Shown here: positions 12,412-25,225 of the stretch, piece after piece | How the letters are laid out: each line of letters opens with the position of its first letter | How positions within the stretch are numbered: the stretch's first letter is position 1 | The notes under the pieces: generated by a model | Databases searched by the model: none | Seen by the model: the letters and a program-made list of their open reading frames with translations, nothing else | What the model was told of the DNA's origin: nothing | NCBI GenBank assembly: GCA_964035545.1 | Contig: OZ037772.1 | Span: 10,060,318 to 10,124,317, forward strand | From: Bugula neritina | Taxonomy: Eukaryota > Bryozoa > Gymnolaemata > Cheilostomatida > Bugulidae | Direction: 5' to 3' | Length of the DNA stretch: 64,000 nt | Translations under genes and position numbers: made by a program

Positions 12412-15400
12412 ATGATAATTTTTCTTATGCTTTGGGGGGAAGGCCATATTTGGTCCTGGAGCCGCCTGTTACACAGCCCTGTGTTAGAGTGTAACCATTC
12501 TTGTTATTTTACAGCAACACTTGAATGAGTGTGAAAATAAACCACCAGTGTGTAACATCTGTGGAAACTCTTTTGGTGTTGACGAAGACGCAGCCTCCCA
12601 TCTGATGAAATGTGTTGCTTATTGTCCCCTCAACTGTGGAGAGGTAAAATACTATTATATTACACTGTATATATCATATTATATTACACTGTATATATCA
12701 TATTATATTACACTGTATATATCATATTATATTACACTGTATATATCATATTATATTACACTATATATTACTCTGTAGAACAAGAAAGTTCAGGTGGTGA
12801 AACACTTGAATGAAGGAAAGCGTATGGACCAACACCTGAGGTTCATCAAGGCTGAGTTACGCTCCGCAACAGCGCAGAGTAGTAGCGGCCCTGCAACTGT
12901 CATCTCCCAGTCCCAACTCTCCGATCTCCAAAAAAGACTTTTGACACTGGAGAACCAATCAGACCGAGCTGATAGAATGCTGGTGAGTAGTGATTTACAT
13001 TAAAGCTCTGAATACATGAGTCATTAGAAAGTATTAGTAATGGCTGCCATACCATAACTCTGTTCTCTGATACTCGTGGACTCGCGCAAGTTTATAGTCA
13101 CTATCCCTGTGAGAACCCCTGATAAAAAGGGTTTTTTGTTGAAGCAGCTAAGGACTTATTCAGATAAGGCACAGGAACAATTATGACTGGATGATTTTCC
13201 TAACACCACCAATTGCTTTTATTGATATTTGAACCCATAACTTTGTGTTTAGTAGGCACACGCTTTAACCTCTAGACCACGGCTGCTCCCTCATAGTTCT
13301 GATTACTCTTACATAATTATAGTGAGTTCTGTATGTCTGTATAATTTCTCAAACAGAAGGACAAGGTGCATCACATGACCCCTGAAATGGCCAAGGGACT
13401 TCTGGAGAATGTACAGCTGGCCCAGAGAAACCGTCAGGATCTCAATGACTTGAATTCTCTGTTTAAAACCGTAGCTCAGGATGTGCACAAGTAAGTGACT
13501 ATGTGCGGGTGTCTCTATCAGACCTCCCTACTGCTTTAGTCTTCCTATATAGGTCCTCTGTCTAACTGGACTTGATTGACTACAACTCTATTTGAATCAA
13601 TTTCTGTTTGTTAGGAAAGGAAGCAAATTATACGTCGTCTAGCCTCAGTTTTTCAATAGTTTACTAACCTAGCTACTGTCAGTTCTGTTTGAACTAGCCA
13701 ATTTCTCTCTCACAGGCTAACATCGTATGAAGCTGCATTTCGTGCTCTGACGGAGAAGATATCGAAGACTGAGAATGAAACAACAGAACGACTCAACCGT
13801 CTGGAAACTCTTTCAAACATCAGAGTAGCAGAGATAGAAGACCAGAAAACTCTCCTGAGTCAGCTGCAGATGGTATGATTCTCTTTTTTTCGTGTTTTGT
13901 TAACCAGAAATCTCTCACTGGGTCTCTGCTACAGATCTGTTCACTCTACAAGGATCTTTCAACTCAGCTAGGTTTTGTGATGAACAAATATTTACTTCTG
14001 GGAAAAGATCCACACTTATGTTGGTGTTTTAGTGAACGCAATACACTTGTATGTTTTGGCCTGAATATTCCCTTTTGGGCAAAGTGATTTAATTTTCAAA
14101 AGCAAAATATTCAAATATTTTCCTTTCTGTCGACTGCCTAACTGTTTTCGTCTCACACACATATGCATTTCAATTGGCTCCATAAAGGTCAGCCTGATTT
14201 CTTACATTCCAGACCTCGTACAACGGGCACCTCCTCTGGAAGATCACAGACGTACAGAAACACAGAGACGAGGCTGCAACTAGACACAGCATATACAGTC
14301 ACCCTTTCTACACCGAGACCTACGGATACAAGATGTGTGCCAGGGTGTATTTCAATGGTGTGTACTCTAGAGATCCTTGTAGAGGCTGAAACCTTGTCCT
14401 CACTCTAAACTAGACTTTATAGTACTTGTGTGTCTTATTTCTTCTGCTTAAATATTTTAACTGGTTTTTAATGTTTGTTGACTAAGATGCATGTCTTCGT
14501 CTTTCTCGTGTTGCAATATCTAGATTTAGATTGTAAAGATAAGTAAAAAATGCAGTAGTATGGAGAAATTAGATTGTATAGCCATCATTTATCAATACCC
14601 GTGAGCTAAACTGCTCAATTTCGATAGGAATCAATTTTTCATGTAACAAGAAGCAAGACATTTATTTGTTTAGATTGCAAGTTTTGTGCCTTAGGCATTT
14701 CATTCATCTCTACTGATGATTCTAGAATATTCCACCTTACTATGACTTTAGTTGTCTTAGTGGTAGGTGATGTATTACTAATATCTGTGTACTGCTTTCA
14801 GGTGATGGGAATGGAAAGAACACCCACATTTCGCTCTTTTTTGTTGTGATGAAAGGAGAATATGATGCTTTACTGACATGGCCTTTCCAGCAAAAGGTAA
14901 ATACGTTGTGTCTGTTACTCAACTTTTTCGTCTGGGTGTACATCTAATTTCTTACGATTTTGCTTCACCAGCTGATAGAGTTCGTCTAGAATGCTCTGCT
15001 CCCAAAATAGACTCACCACTCAGCTGCTGTAGAGTGTAGAGTATATGTCATCCCACCTTAAATCAACTGTCTTATAAGTCAAGTCCTAGTTGTACCAGAC
15101 GTATAGAAAAGTAAGTTGATTTTCATTGTGGGCCGAGACATATTAGTATTTCTAATTTGGTTGTTCAGCCTATTGGCACATGATAGGAGGTGATTGACAC
15201 TTGATATGGGGTGATTGACACTTGACATGAGGTGATTGACACATACTAGGAGGTGATTGACACTTGACATAGGGTGATTGACACTTGACATGAGGTGATT
15301 GACACATACTAGGAGGTGATTGACACTTGACATGGGGTGATTGACACTTGACATGGGGTGATTGACACATGATAGAAGGTGATTGTCATGTGATAGGGGG

Positions 15401-16212
15401 TGATTGACACATACTAAGGGGTAATTGTCATGTGATATGTGATTGGCACATGTTGATAGAAAAATCATTTAAACTTATCTGAGTGTCCATTTACTTCCTC
15501 TCCGCAGGTTACCATGAAGCTGAGAAATGTCACCAAGAACCGACCAGATATAGTGGAGAAGTTCAGACCAGAGCCGAGTTCTTCTTCTTTCCAGAGACCC
15601 AAGAATGAGATGAACATAGCGTCTGGTTGTCCCCAGTTTGCTGAACAAGCTCACGTCTTCAACCCAGACAATGGTGAGCTCACACTCAATTGTTATCTAT
15701 ATTTTACGCTGCTAAATCGATCATTTAAGAGCAGTAGTGGAGAAATTGAGATAGCCTCAGTTTCTTTGAATTTTGGTTTGGTGCGCGCGTTGAAATTTTT
15801 CGAGAACATAACTTCTTTTGCTACATTTCTAATCTAGAGCTCAGGTTTTTTTCCATTGCTGTACCTGTCTCAACCCTATTGTCTCACTATTCTATGATTC
15901 GTTTTCTGCCAGTTTGAAATTATATTTAACTCTGTGTTTGCACTTCCATTTTATGTAAAGAATCTTATTAATTCCTTGCCTGTGAAGTATTTTAAGACAG
16001 TATTTATTGTCACAACTCTGAAGACGTACTAATGCTCTATTTATCTCTTCTTGGGTGCGGTGAGTTGCATCATGCTGTTTCTTGTAGGTTTTGTTGTTGA
16101 CGACACGATGTACATAGAGATCATGGTGGACAACTCCTACGAAGCTCTTCACGGTTTGAATATATCCGTTCAGGAAATGACTCGTGGGTATTCCAATAAT
16201 GGCGCAAAGTAA
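9004..16212 (+). CDS. TRAF-family E3/adaptor protein, complete (RING, zinc fingers, coiled coil, MATH)
   Basis: TNF-receptor-associated-factor type signalling adaptor, cytoplasmic by family knowledge. 13 exons: 9004-9084, 9181-9320, 9699-9901, 10092-10204, 11754-11918, 12515-12643, 12779-12982, 13357-13490, 13716-13872, 14213-14357, 14802-14896, 15508-15673, 16088-16212; 1857 nt, 618 aa, all junctions GT-AG and in frame. RING: C38, C43, C59, H61, C64, C67, C81, C84. TRAF zinc fingers about 140-277 ([30 protein letters not shown]). Coiled coil about 278-442. MATH/TRAF-C domain about 443-610 with [35 protein letters not shown] and [10 protein letters not shown]. It is slightly longer than most vertebrate TRAFs. 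Start chosen because it gives the leader [16 protein letters not shown] shared with the divergent paralogue. I cannot assign a numbered TRAF subtype. Confidence 0.92.
9352..9523 (-). mobile_element. SINE
   Basis: Minus-orientation copy in intron 2 of the TRAF gene with the GGTTCGAACCC box, a CACGGCTGCTCC end and a shortened core. Confidence 0.75.
10352..10547 (+). mobile_element. SINE with 16-bp target-site duplication
   Basis: Plus-orientation copy in TRAF intron 4. The head contains TGGTCTAGGGGTTAGAGCG; it ends AACTTGCATGAGTGA. It is flanked by GTATCGTGCATTTGAT (10336-10351) and GTATCGTGCATTAGAT (10548-10563), one mismatch, which marks LINE-type integration. Confidence 0.9.
12348..12406. 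repeat. (AT)n microsatellite
   Basis: Uninterrupted alternating AT tract in TRAF intron 5. Confidence 0.95.
12655..12772. repeat. 24-bp tandem repeat, about 5 copies
   Basis: Unit TACACTGTATATATCATATT plus four bases, repeating at 12661, 12685 and every 24 bp after. It fills most of the short intron 6 of the TRAF gene and ends just before the exon 7 acceptor. Confidence 0.9.
13081..13289 (-). mobile_element. SINE
   Basis: Minus-orientation, nearly full-length copy in TRAF intron 7. The TTTATAGTCACTATCCC tail and CTAGACCACGGCTGCTCCC head are present; the B-box is mutated. The flanks look like a degraded target-site duplication (GTTCTCTGATACTC versus GTTCTGATTACTC). Confidence 0.85.
15174..15450. 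repeat. About 20-bp minisatellite, about 14 copies
   Basis: Tandem units of the type GGTGATTGACACTTGACATG with variants (ACACATACTAGGA, GTCATGTGATA). Located in intron 11 of the TRAF gene. Being a multiple-frame repeat it gives open frames on the minus strand that are not genes. Confidence 0.92.
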
Positions 16213-16555
16213 AAGTGAAAATAACTCCATCTTGAGCAAGCCCGGTGGTTGAGCTACTTGTGAAAGCACTCCGGATAAAACATGAAAAAGTTGAAATTCA
16301 ACTCATGACTTCATACAACTATATATATTTACTATGTTATACAAATATATATATTTACTATGTTAGGTGTTGAGTGCATTACTGTTACTTTATTAAGCAT
16401 TGCCAATACAGTCAAATAATGATAAAAAGTTCAGTTTAATATCACTTGCGATTGATAACCTATTCGAGGATTTTTTGTTTCTTTAACCAAATCAAACAGT
16501 AAAGTTGTATGAATATGATTAATTTATTAATTTTTATTAATTACTTGACCCTAAT

Positions 16556-16561
16556 AATAAA
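16556..16561 (+). terminator. Candidate poly(A) signal of plus-strand TRAF
   Basis: AATAAA about 345 nt after the stop codon; a second one is at 16846-16851. Position only; no transcript evidence. Confidence 0.3.
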
Positions 16562-17338
16562 CATATAGTTGAATCTAGACAAACACTCTGTGCAACTAAA
16601 GACTACCTTCATAACTATACTAGCTCCAACAGATGACCTGCAATTGGTTGCTTGTGTTGAAAGTAATTTTACTAGAATCAGCATAAAACTTACATTTTGC
16701 AGCAAATTAAAACATTGATTATTTTCTGCTTTTTATGTTCTTTGGCAGAAAAAGCTTAACTGATTATTTATCAGCTACCAGAAACGGATTTAAAATATAT
16801 AATCATCATAATTTCACTGATGTATGAACATTTTGTGATGCATGAAATAAATGCTTAATGGCATTTATTTTCATTCAGTTTACGATGTTTCATTTTTAGT
16901 ATTTATGTAAATTTAACTACTTTTGTGTAGTATAATAGTAAACCCAAAAATATTGAAAGTTTCAAATTCAACAAAAGCTATTATCTAACATTTTATTATT
17001 TTATTAGCCATAAATCAGTGAAGATGCACTACAGTGTTTAACTTGCATATTTTTCTTCATATTCTTATTTTATTTATTTTTATATTACAAATTTTCACAA
17101 TAAAACACAAATTTTTTGATTAGTTTGTAGTTATTTTTATCGTATCATGATTCCATATATTTTATTCTAAAATACTGGATTTTATTTCAGTGCTATGTGT
17201 GCTTTTGTGCGCTTTCATACTGTGTATGCTCTATATTGTATGAGATGTCAAATTGGTTTATCTGTTGAACTTTACGTGTTTGAAATGACGTAATTATTAC
17301 TGATGGAATATGACACGTGTTGAATCAACAGAAATAGC

Positions 17339-17390
17339 TCGCTGTCTTTCCATGATGTCTGCCAATTACTGGTGTATGGAAAGACAGCGA
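17339..17390. other. Hairpin with 15-bp perfect stem
   Basis: TCGCTGTCTTTCCAT (17339-17353) is exactly complementary to ATGGAAAGACAGCGA (17376-17390), with a 22-nt loop. It is just beyond the candidate 3' end of ZMYND19. It could be a MITE remnant or a structured RNA; nothing else supports either. Confidence 0.5.
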
Positions 17391-17479
17391 ATATAGCCAA
17401 TTTTTCATTCAAAATTCTTCCAAAATTTAAAAAAAATCAACTGATAAAATGGTTTTAAAACATTCAATTAATGCATATT

Positions 17480-17485
17480 TTTATT
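17480..17485 (-). terminator. Candidate poly(A) signal of ZMYND19
   Basis: TTTATT on the plus strand (AATAAA on minus), about 285 nt after the ZMYND19 stop. Unverified. Confidence 0.3.
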
Positions 17486-17766
17486 ATTTGACAATAAAAT
17501 TATATAATTCTGTAAATAAAAATCTACTTTGTCCCCAACTGTTAGCAAAATTGAATAATGTAAGCTAGCCTAACATTATTTCATAAATATAAACAACAGT
17601 CTAAATAATTAATATAAATTTTAATCTATGATAAATTATAGAAAATACATAGAACAGTAAGAAACAACATACTAATGAAGAAACCAAGAGATGGTTGCAT
17701 AACTAAAACTGACAAAACTCTTGTCATAAATAAAAAATAAATTAACATTAGACACAATTAATAAAG

Positions 17767-20700
17767 TCACCGCTCAACAAATGCGTATCTGTCGCCGTAA
17801 TGCTCCTTTAAAATCTTGTTGGTATTTCTGGCTGAGCTTTCACTATGGAGTTCCTTGTTTGGAAAACTCAGTTGAACTCCTTCTAAGAGAGCACAACTCT
17901 TTACTGTTTGTATAAAACTACAATGGATTTGATGTGCTAGCCAATCATGTCTCTGACATTCTTCACTGCAGTATCTGCCAAGAAATACAGAGCTGGATTA
18001 GAATCTATTCCATCAATAATACGAGCCACTGGTGAAGGTCAAATAATTTATAAGTATTTGATTATGGCAATAAATTTGTTAATTTAAATGATTGCATAGC
18101 AAAAAACATGGATTAAGCAGTTGAAGTATGAATTCATAGAGTTTGTTTGTTTGTTTTTATTTTGTCGTAGTCGGGAAAAAATTAATTGAGAAGAAATAAA
18201 CAAAATGACAGGGCCTATGGCGCATTAGCACTGTAGCTAGTCGAGGCACCGAGCCATGAATAGTTGACAGTTATATAAGATTTTTGTTTAGGTTTTTGGA
18301 AGTTTTAGCAACTCAAAAAGTATTATTTTTTTATCTAAATCAAACTATCTAGAAACCAATATCCAGGAAATTAAACTAACGCCACATATAGTGGAATTGC
18401 AAAAGCAGAAAACTGGACTCTTTCATGGGGTAAAACTGCTGAATGAACAGTGTGAACGGTTTATACCCAACAAAGGTCATTGGTGATGTTAGGAAGAGCA
18501 TCCAGTCATAATTGCTCCTGTGCCCTATCTGAGTAAGTCCTCAGCCCAATTTAACAAAAACCCGTTCCAGCAGAGGTGTTCTTACAAAGATGTCAACTAA
18601 AAACTATAAATTTTTTAATTCCGAAAAATATTGCAAAATTCCGCTCAACGTGGCTCTAGCTCAATGAATGAAAAATAGCATCAGATTAAATGCTCAGATG
18701 GTACAAGACCGACCAATCACCTGACAGATCTGCAGCCTCCACATGAATTGTACTGCAGGGAACACCTTTCTATGTTGTTACAAGGGAGGTAGTGACATTC
18801 ATAGATTCGTGGCTCCTGATTGGCTAATGTGTCGCAAGTTAATTTGATAGAGTCATTTTGATTGGCTAGCAGCAGTGCTTTGCACTGACTGATGATTGTC
18901 TCCTCCAATGAGGTTGGCAAATACAGAGCTTCTGGAACATTCTGGAAATCAATAAAGTTAAAAATAGACTCAGGCTAGTGGGAGTTATGGTCTCTCCACA
19001 CCTACTAATTTACTGTGTCATAAAGTGTGTCTAAATGATATGCATTGTAGTGAAAAAATAAGTCGGAAAAGCCCACTTTGAAATTACACCACAAAAAAGA
19101 GAAAGGGAATATCAAATACAATAATTGAAAAAAGTTTATTATAAACCTACAGAAATTTTCTGATTGAAACTTCTAAAAGTTTTCATCAAACTAAAATAAA
19201 TTCTTCTAATCAAATTAATTTCTGGCTCATAATTTTAGCAGCAGACGTAAGCAATTAAAGATCCAACAAGGTAAATCTGCTCAACCTGCTCAACTATAAT
19301 AACAAAAGTTGCCAACTTGTAAAAACGATATGTAACTTAATGAAACTACCTACCAGCTGTGATAGATACGGAAGTAGCTCGCTGATACAAAGGTTGTACG
19401 TAGAGGAAGTGACATCATAACACGTCCTGCCTGAGCAACGTTCAACTGCTGTGAGATTGTCTAGCCTGTTGTCCATAGGATTTCCATTTCTATGTGTAAC
19501 TATCTGTGTGGACGGAAGTTTTCTGGAGTGGTGGAGGCCCCTGCAACAGGAACTCTGGCTAGGTGTATAACGCAGAGTAAACTTGTGGTTATATAAACCC
19601 AAAACTGAATGATAGTGCCTTAACTTTTTAGCTAATTTATTCCAAATGCAAATATTCGAAACACTTGAGAAAAAATTCAATTTGAAGAGACATTTAAAAA
19701 CTGTAATTTCATTTAAAAATGTTTTTATTTAATGAAATGAATTCATAACTTTTAACAAAATTTAAACAAAGCAAGCAGCATTTAGATTTTAGAGTAACAA
19801 AGATGGTTTACATCACAGTGATAAAATAATCCATCTATTCTCACAATCAAACAATGAAGAATTGAAAGATTAGCCGACATACAGTCTAACACTGAATTAA
19901 GGTTTCCATACCATATGATGTCTTGGACAGGGGTGATAGAGCACCTGTCAACACTAGACTCGGTGTCAGCTTTGGGAAATGCAAGCACCTGCATATGTGG
20001 GTCACCACCATCTCCACCAAACGTCATAACAGCCTGAATAAGTCAAAACAGTTACAGCTTACACTAACCTGGGACATATTATTCACAAGTCAAAATCTAG
20101 CAGTTTCAGAATCTGACCACACTTTGTATGAACTCCACAAATGATAGAATGATTTAATTTATAACAACAGTTTGAAGGGCACATTTTTGTGGTATGACAA
20201 CTCCGATTAAATTCTGAATAAAAAATAATTCCAACTTCAAATAAATACAACATTATCTACTAAAATGCTGATCAACATATTTTTCACAGGATTTCACTCT
20301 AAAAAGCTAATGAGTGGATTGAATTACTTCTCAGTAGTGATTAAATTATATTTATAGTCAAACTGGATATTTACAATAAGTTTTGGTGGAAATAAACTTA
20401 ATACAGCACCAGTTATTAACTTATTTTGAGTCTAATTCACTGGTAACAGACATTCACACATGTTTATAGTCACTATCCCTGTGAGAAGGACTTATCCAGA
20501 TGAGGCACAGGAACAATTATGACTGGATGCTCTTCCTAACATCACCAATGGCCTTTGTCTGGTTCCAACTCATGACTCAGTGGTTGCTAAGCCAATCTAC
20601 CCCCTAGACCACGGCTGCTCCCTGCTCACTGATATAAAATACTACCAACTATTCACCAATACGAAATACTACTAACTATTCACTGATATGAAATACTAGT

Positions 20701-23700
20701 AACTATTCACTGGTAACAAATACTAGTAACTATTCACTGATAGGTGGGAATGGAACTCACCTTCAAGTGATAATTGTCAGCAATAAAATTCTTATCTTTG
20801 TCAAGCAGGCACAGCTTCAGCTACAAAACCAACACTTCACACTATCACAGCTGATAAGACATGATAAACTGTACACAATATACTACACAGATATAAACAC
20901 AGTGAGATATCATATATGTATTATATACTATGTATGGCAATAGATACAATAGTTACAGCAATGAGTAGTTACTACAGTGTATTCTCTCACTGCTAAGTTA
21001 GAATACAGGCTGATAGGATTATTGTGGTATTTATGAAAAAAATTGGTAAAAATAGTTGTACACTTGTATTATTTTTCATTGAAAATTTGTGTGTTAAATC
21101 AATTGGCAAATGTTTAAATAACTTAATTTGATTTTTTAAAGAAACTTTATGAGACAAAAGGCCCCTAAAGTACACTTTGAAACAGCCCTAGAGCTCAAAA
21201 ACAAATGACTGCAGAGTGGAAACTCATCCAAGGTCATCGCTGGATTACGCCTACAAATGTGGTGGAGCCCCAACTATTTTCACGCCTAAGGCTAATAATG
21301 GGCATACACTATATATTGTTTGTATTTAGAAACAGTAAATAAATACAGAAGAAATGACCTAGAAAATAATAATTTATATTTGCTGTTGCGAGCAAGAGCC
21401 TATAGAAGTTCAAATAAATAATGAAAGATAATAAATATATAATATTTTGAATAACCAGTATTTATGTACGGTGTCAATAGGAAAATAAAAGAAAAAATGC
21501 TAAATTAGCTGACAAAGTATCAGCAAGAAGCTTTAAATGTTTCATATTTGGGTTCAAAGTTTAGCCTAAGCATGTGACAGAGTTATTTATAGATGTTGGT
21601 ATAAAACCCAACATTTATGGAATATATAGATCCATCAACCAACTTATACCAGCATATTATCCACAGTATTCACTAGTAACTGAATACAGCAGATGATGCA
21701 GTGCATTACTGATGGTAAACAGCTGCTTATGTGACCATTCAGTGACTATTATATATCAACATTTCAGCTCCCTATAACATGAATCTGCTAGATGAATACA
21801 TGTAATGATAAGCTATCTGAAACTTTATACTTTACATATCTGAAACTGGTCAAAGATCAAAACAAAGAATTTTTAACCCCAACTTGTTTTTTATATTCCA
21901 ATGTGTAAACAAATAAACATAATGTATGATTTGTATTGTAATGCTGATACACAAAAGGAAATTGTTGTAATGTCAATTCAATTTGAGAAAAATAATGTCC
22001 ATTAAAGTAAACAAATCTTCACAGAAATGGTTCAGTGGAACAGTGAATAAGAGTTATTGAATTAGATGGGTCATTTTTTGGTTTGGTAAAACACAATAAT
22101 GACGCCTGGGTTTTTTAGAATTGTACATTAGTTGCACTTGGTTTCCTGCTCCAGCTTGTAGAGCCAATATTCAATAGACTCACTCACGTTATAGTCACCA
22201 TCTCTGTGAGAAAACCCCTGATGGAAAGGCTTTTTGTTAAGGCTTGCTAAGGACTTATTTAAATGAGGCACAGGAGCAGTTTTGGCTAGATGCTCTTCCT
22301 AATATCACCAATGGCCTTTGTGGGGGAGGGGGGTGGTTTGAACCCCTTACTACTAGGCAAACGCTCTAACCCCTAGACCGGCTGTAAAGCCATTATTCAA
22401 TAGAATTTAGTAAAACGCAAATGTTATCAGAATTTTCCAGAATAATAAAACATTTGTCAGTGCTATAGCTGTTTCAGTTTGCTAGAAGAACCTTGTCGAT
22501 AGCACAAGTAGGTTTGGAGTGCGCATCACCAGTTGAAACAATAAGATGGGTGGCCACATTAATATTGATGAGCGTTAGAGTTAATAACCAGCATAGAAAT
22601 TATTGAAGTTTGGTTGCGAGATCAATATTTGAATAGAATATGCTGTGTGTGGTACTAGTTATCAGCTGTGACCATATGACAGGTTTCCCAAAGTGTGCAA
22701 GCACCTTGCTTGGCATCTGACAACAAGCAGCATGTGCTTGCAGGTATTGTCTCAAGAACAGGTTATAGTTGCACATTAGAAGCAGTCCACAGCCACTTTT
22801 CACCAATTGATATCTTACTCCAACGGTAATGCTGATTGCTAGCTAGCTATAGTAGTTCTCATGGACGCGGTTAATTATACCAGCAGTAAATCATATATGT
22901 GATAAAATTACTATTTGAGTCTATAACTTGATACTAATTTATATTTAAGTGAGGTGTTAATTTGCAAAAACAATGATGCAAGATTTTTTTGTAATTATAT
23001 TTGAATCAGCACAGGTAAAGCGTTAATAGAAATGCTTTGGCAATTACAGCTGGCAGTTCTGCCTAGGGATAGGTCTAGTTAACCATTTATAACAGTTTAA
23101 CATTTACATAGCAGCTTGATGCAAGGAATAATGTCAGCTTGGTAAATGTCCTAGCATTCAGAATAACATTTACAGTTATACTTAAGTGAGCTAGCAGCAG
23201 TGATAGCCTGGGGAGAATACAAACAGACTGACACCTAAACACGCCTACAGTGTTTAACTTGAACAGAAAGAACATGGGCTATGCTAAACTTCTGCATTAT
23301 TTGTAAAGATTTCAGTGAAGTTTGAACCACATCGACTAGATTATTTCAAAAGAGCTCCAACTGAAATTTTTAAGAGTTTGAGTTAATTGATTAAAATGAT
23401 ATAAAATGCGCATACAGTTAATATTTTATATGAGAACCTGCATTGCTGCATTTAAACCTGCACTTTGGGGATTTGGAAGCTATTATAGAAAGATCATTGT
23501 GTTTATTAGGCATAAAAAGATCAATAGAGGGTATTAGTTAAATATGCTAATAGTGGATGTTTAGTTTGTGTGTTCAGGAGATGATCTACCCCATAATGAT
23601 ATGTCAATAGCTGTAGCATACAGTATAATGCTTTCACAAACACTCAATGTTGCATATTTGCTTTAGCAAAGTGTAACTCAGGGTGCCTGTGAACAACCAG

Positions 23701-25225
23701 CGGAATATTTGCACACTTGTTATACGGTGTCAGCAAATGTCAAGCCTCTCCCAAGCTTCTTTTTTGGCAATAAAAGTGACAATAAATTTTCAAACTCGTG
23801 TAATTTTTTATTTGAATACAGCACAACTTTTATCAAAGATCAGTCTATGAATAAAAGAAACTGCGGCTGCCAAGTTTACAACCATGTGCTTTTCAACGAG
23901 GGTTGAAATTAAGGCTCCCCTCAAAACACAAAAGATTTCCATCTCTGGAATTTACAAAGAAATTTTTCTTCAAAGCGGAGAATGAAAATGCATTAATTCC
24001 AGTTTAAATCACTCCATCTAGGGAAAACAACTAGGAACATTCATTTAAATACTTTATAAGAAAAATAAGGAGTGACCAAAGCAACCCAAACCCGAGATTT
24101 GTTTACTGTAAACCAGGTAGGTGACCCGTTTGCGTGCCTTTTGTTTTAATATATTTAAAACTATGCTAACAAAGCTTGTAAAAATGCTATGTAAAGCAAA
24201 CAGTCGGTCAACTTCTGGGATATCATACGATATACACTACTCTATAGAGCCGAGCCCAAACACACTCTCTGATACTTAGCTCACTGGTGATAACTTGTAA
24301 ACAAAACTTTGTAATTGAATAAATTCCATTAATTAACATTATTTACAAGCCATGCTGTGTTTGAAAAAAACTAGTAACTCAAGTCACTGGAAAACATATA
24401 TTTGCTCGCTTACTGTGGTCCATGAAAATTCATACAACTGCTTGGGTAGTGAAAGTAATGGAGGTGATAAGAAAGTTGACTTAACATGCTGTTGCTATGA
24501 CTACAGATAATCTTGTTTGAGTATATGGAGATATCAGCATTTCAGAGTAACAGTTTCCAAATGCCAGCACATTATAGGCGCCCAGCAAATTTATAAATTG
24601 TACGTGAACTTTTATCGAAAATCTACCAGCAAAATACTAGCAGGAATTAAATATTTTATGCAAAAGTTTGTAATTTACTGAAATATCTATAATAATATAT
24701 CTATATGCATTTAGACAAAATATATAGTAGTACCCAAACCTACTGTAATTAATTTAAGAAAAATATTGTCAATAGAACACAAATTTTCAAAACTTTTGAA
24801 AACATACAAACAAAACTAGGAGGTTTTTACTGATTTGAATGGAGTAGATAAATGTAGTGAGATGCAGTAAGCTAATTAGGACCATATTAGACAACTTAGT
24901 TAGTATTGATTCTAATCGTCAACTAACAAATGGAGTATAGCTCAAAAATTAGTTAATAAACTTTGATCATAGCTGAGTAATGACACAGCGTCTTGTGACC
25001 TCAAACTCTACTGACAATTTGATTTGGGGAAATTTTGATAAGATATTTTATTCACAAGCATAGTGCATTATTGTGTGTCATACTAGATTAGGGTTGCAGT
25101 GAATACATTGGTTGAGTCAGAAGTTGTATCGGGAGTTGCATTACCTTGCCACCAGCTCTCCCAACATTAATCAGACAATATTGCTTGGGTACATCTGACA
25201 GACCAGAAGCTGGAATTCCATGCAT
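17767..25225 (-). CDS. ZMYND19: ZMYND19 homologue (MYND zinc-finger protein)
   Basis: Homologue of zinc finger MYND-type containing 19 (MIZIP), in vertebrates a partner of the melanin-concentrating hormone receptor; its role here is unknown. Exons on minus: 25225-25145, 20820-20761, 20033-19912, 19540-19354, 18941-18721, 17974-17767; 879 nt, 292 aa, in frame with GT-AG sites. The N-terminus contains VGRAGGK and LCLLDKDKNFIADNY, then the family core WGLHHSRK and HRNGNPMDNRLDNL (about 88-117, resembling the HNH-associated DNRLDNL motif), and a C-terminal MYND finger: C199, C204, C217, C220, C226, C230, H238, C242 with YCSEECQRHDW. It is longer than the human protein (227 aa), mainly in the middle and C-terminus. 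The first exon opens with an AG acceptor and is open upstream (LNTE before the Met), so the true start may be in an unseen upstream exon. Intron 1 is 4.3 kb. Confidence 0.88.
18462..18577 (+). mobile_element. 5'-truncated SINE
   Basis: Core and tail of the SINE (CATTGGTGATGTTAGGAAGA onward) without a recognisable tRNA-like head. Intron of ZMYND19, antisense to the gene. Confidence 0.75.
20461..20620 (-). mobile_element. SINE with internal deletion
   Basis: Minus-orientation copy in the short ZMYND19 intron after exon 2. The segment between the GATAGCGACTATAAA tail and the core is shortened. Confidence 0.8.
20821..25144 (-). other. 4.3-kb first intron of ZMYND19
   Basis: No additional exon or other gene is supported. 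It contains one full-length SINE (22178-22387) and otherwise unremarkable AT-rich sequence. Small open frames here have no family features. Confidence 0.55.
22178..22387 (-). mobile_element. SINE with target-site duplication
   Basis: Minus-orientation copy flanked by AGCCAATATTCAATAG (22162-22177) and AGCCATTATTCAATAG (22388-22403), one mismatch. The head is slightly degraded and has a G-rich expansion. Confidence 0.88.

Larger units (their letters stand above)
16213..17766. other. Convergent intergenic region (TRAF / ZMYND19)
   Basis: 1.55 kb between two facing stop codons, so it holds both 3' UTRs. It contains a direct repeat of about 25 bp at 16316-16366 (TATATTTACTATGTTA twice), candidate poly(A) signals for each gene, and a hairpin with a 15-bp perfect stem at 17339-17390. 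No other gene is seen. Confidence 0.6.

Noticed and set aside
15079-15468. CRISPR-like regular repeat or a repeat protein
   Set aside because: Units are contiguous and degenerate with no unique spacers, lie in a eukaryotic intron, and the open frame is a by-product of the 20-bp minisatellite.
23709-23906. 65-codon open frame in ZMYND19 intron 1
   Set aside because: No recognisable domain or splice context, and composition like the surrounding AT-rich sequence.
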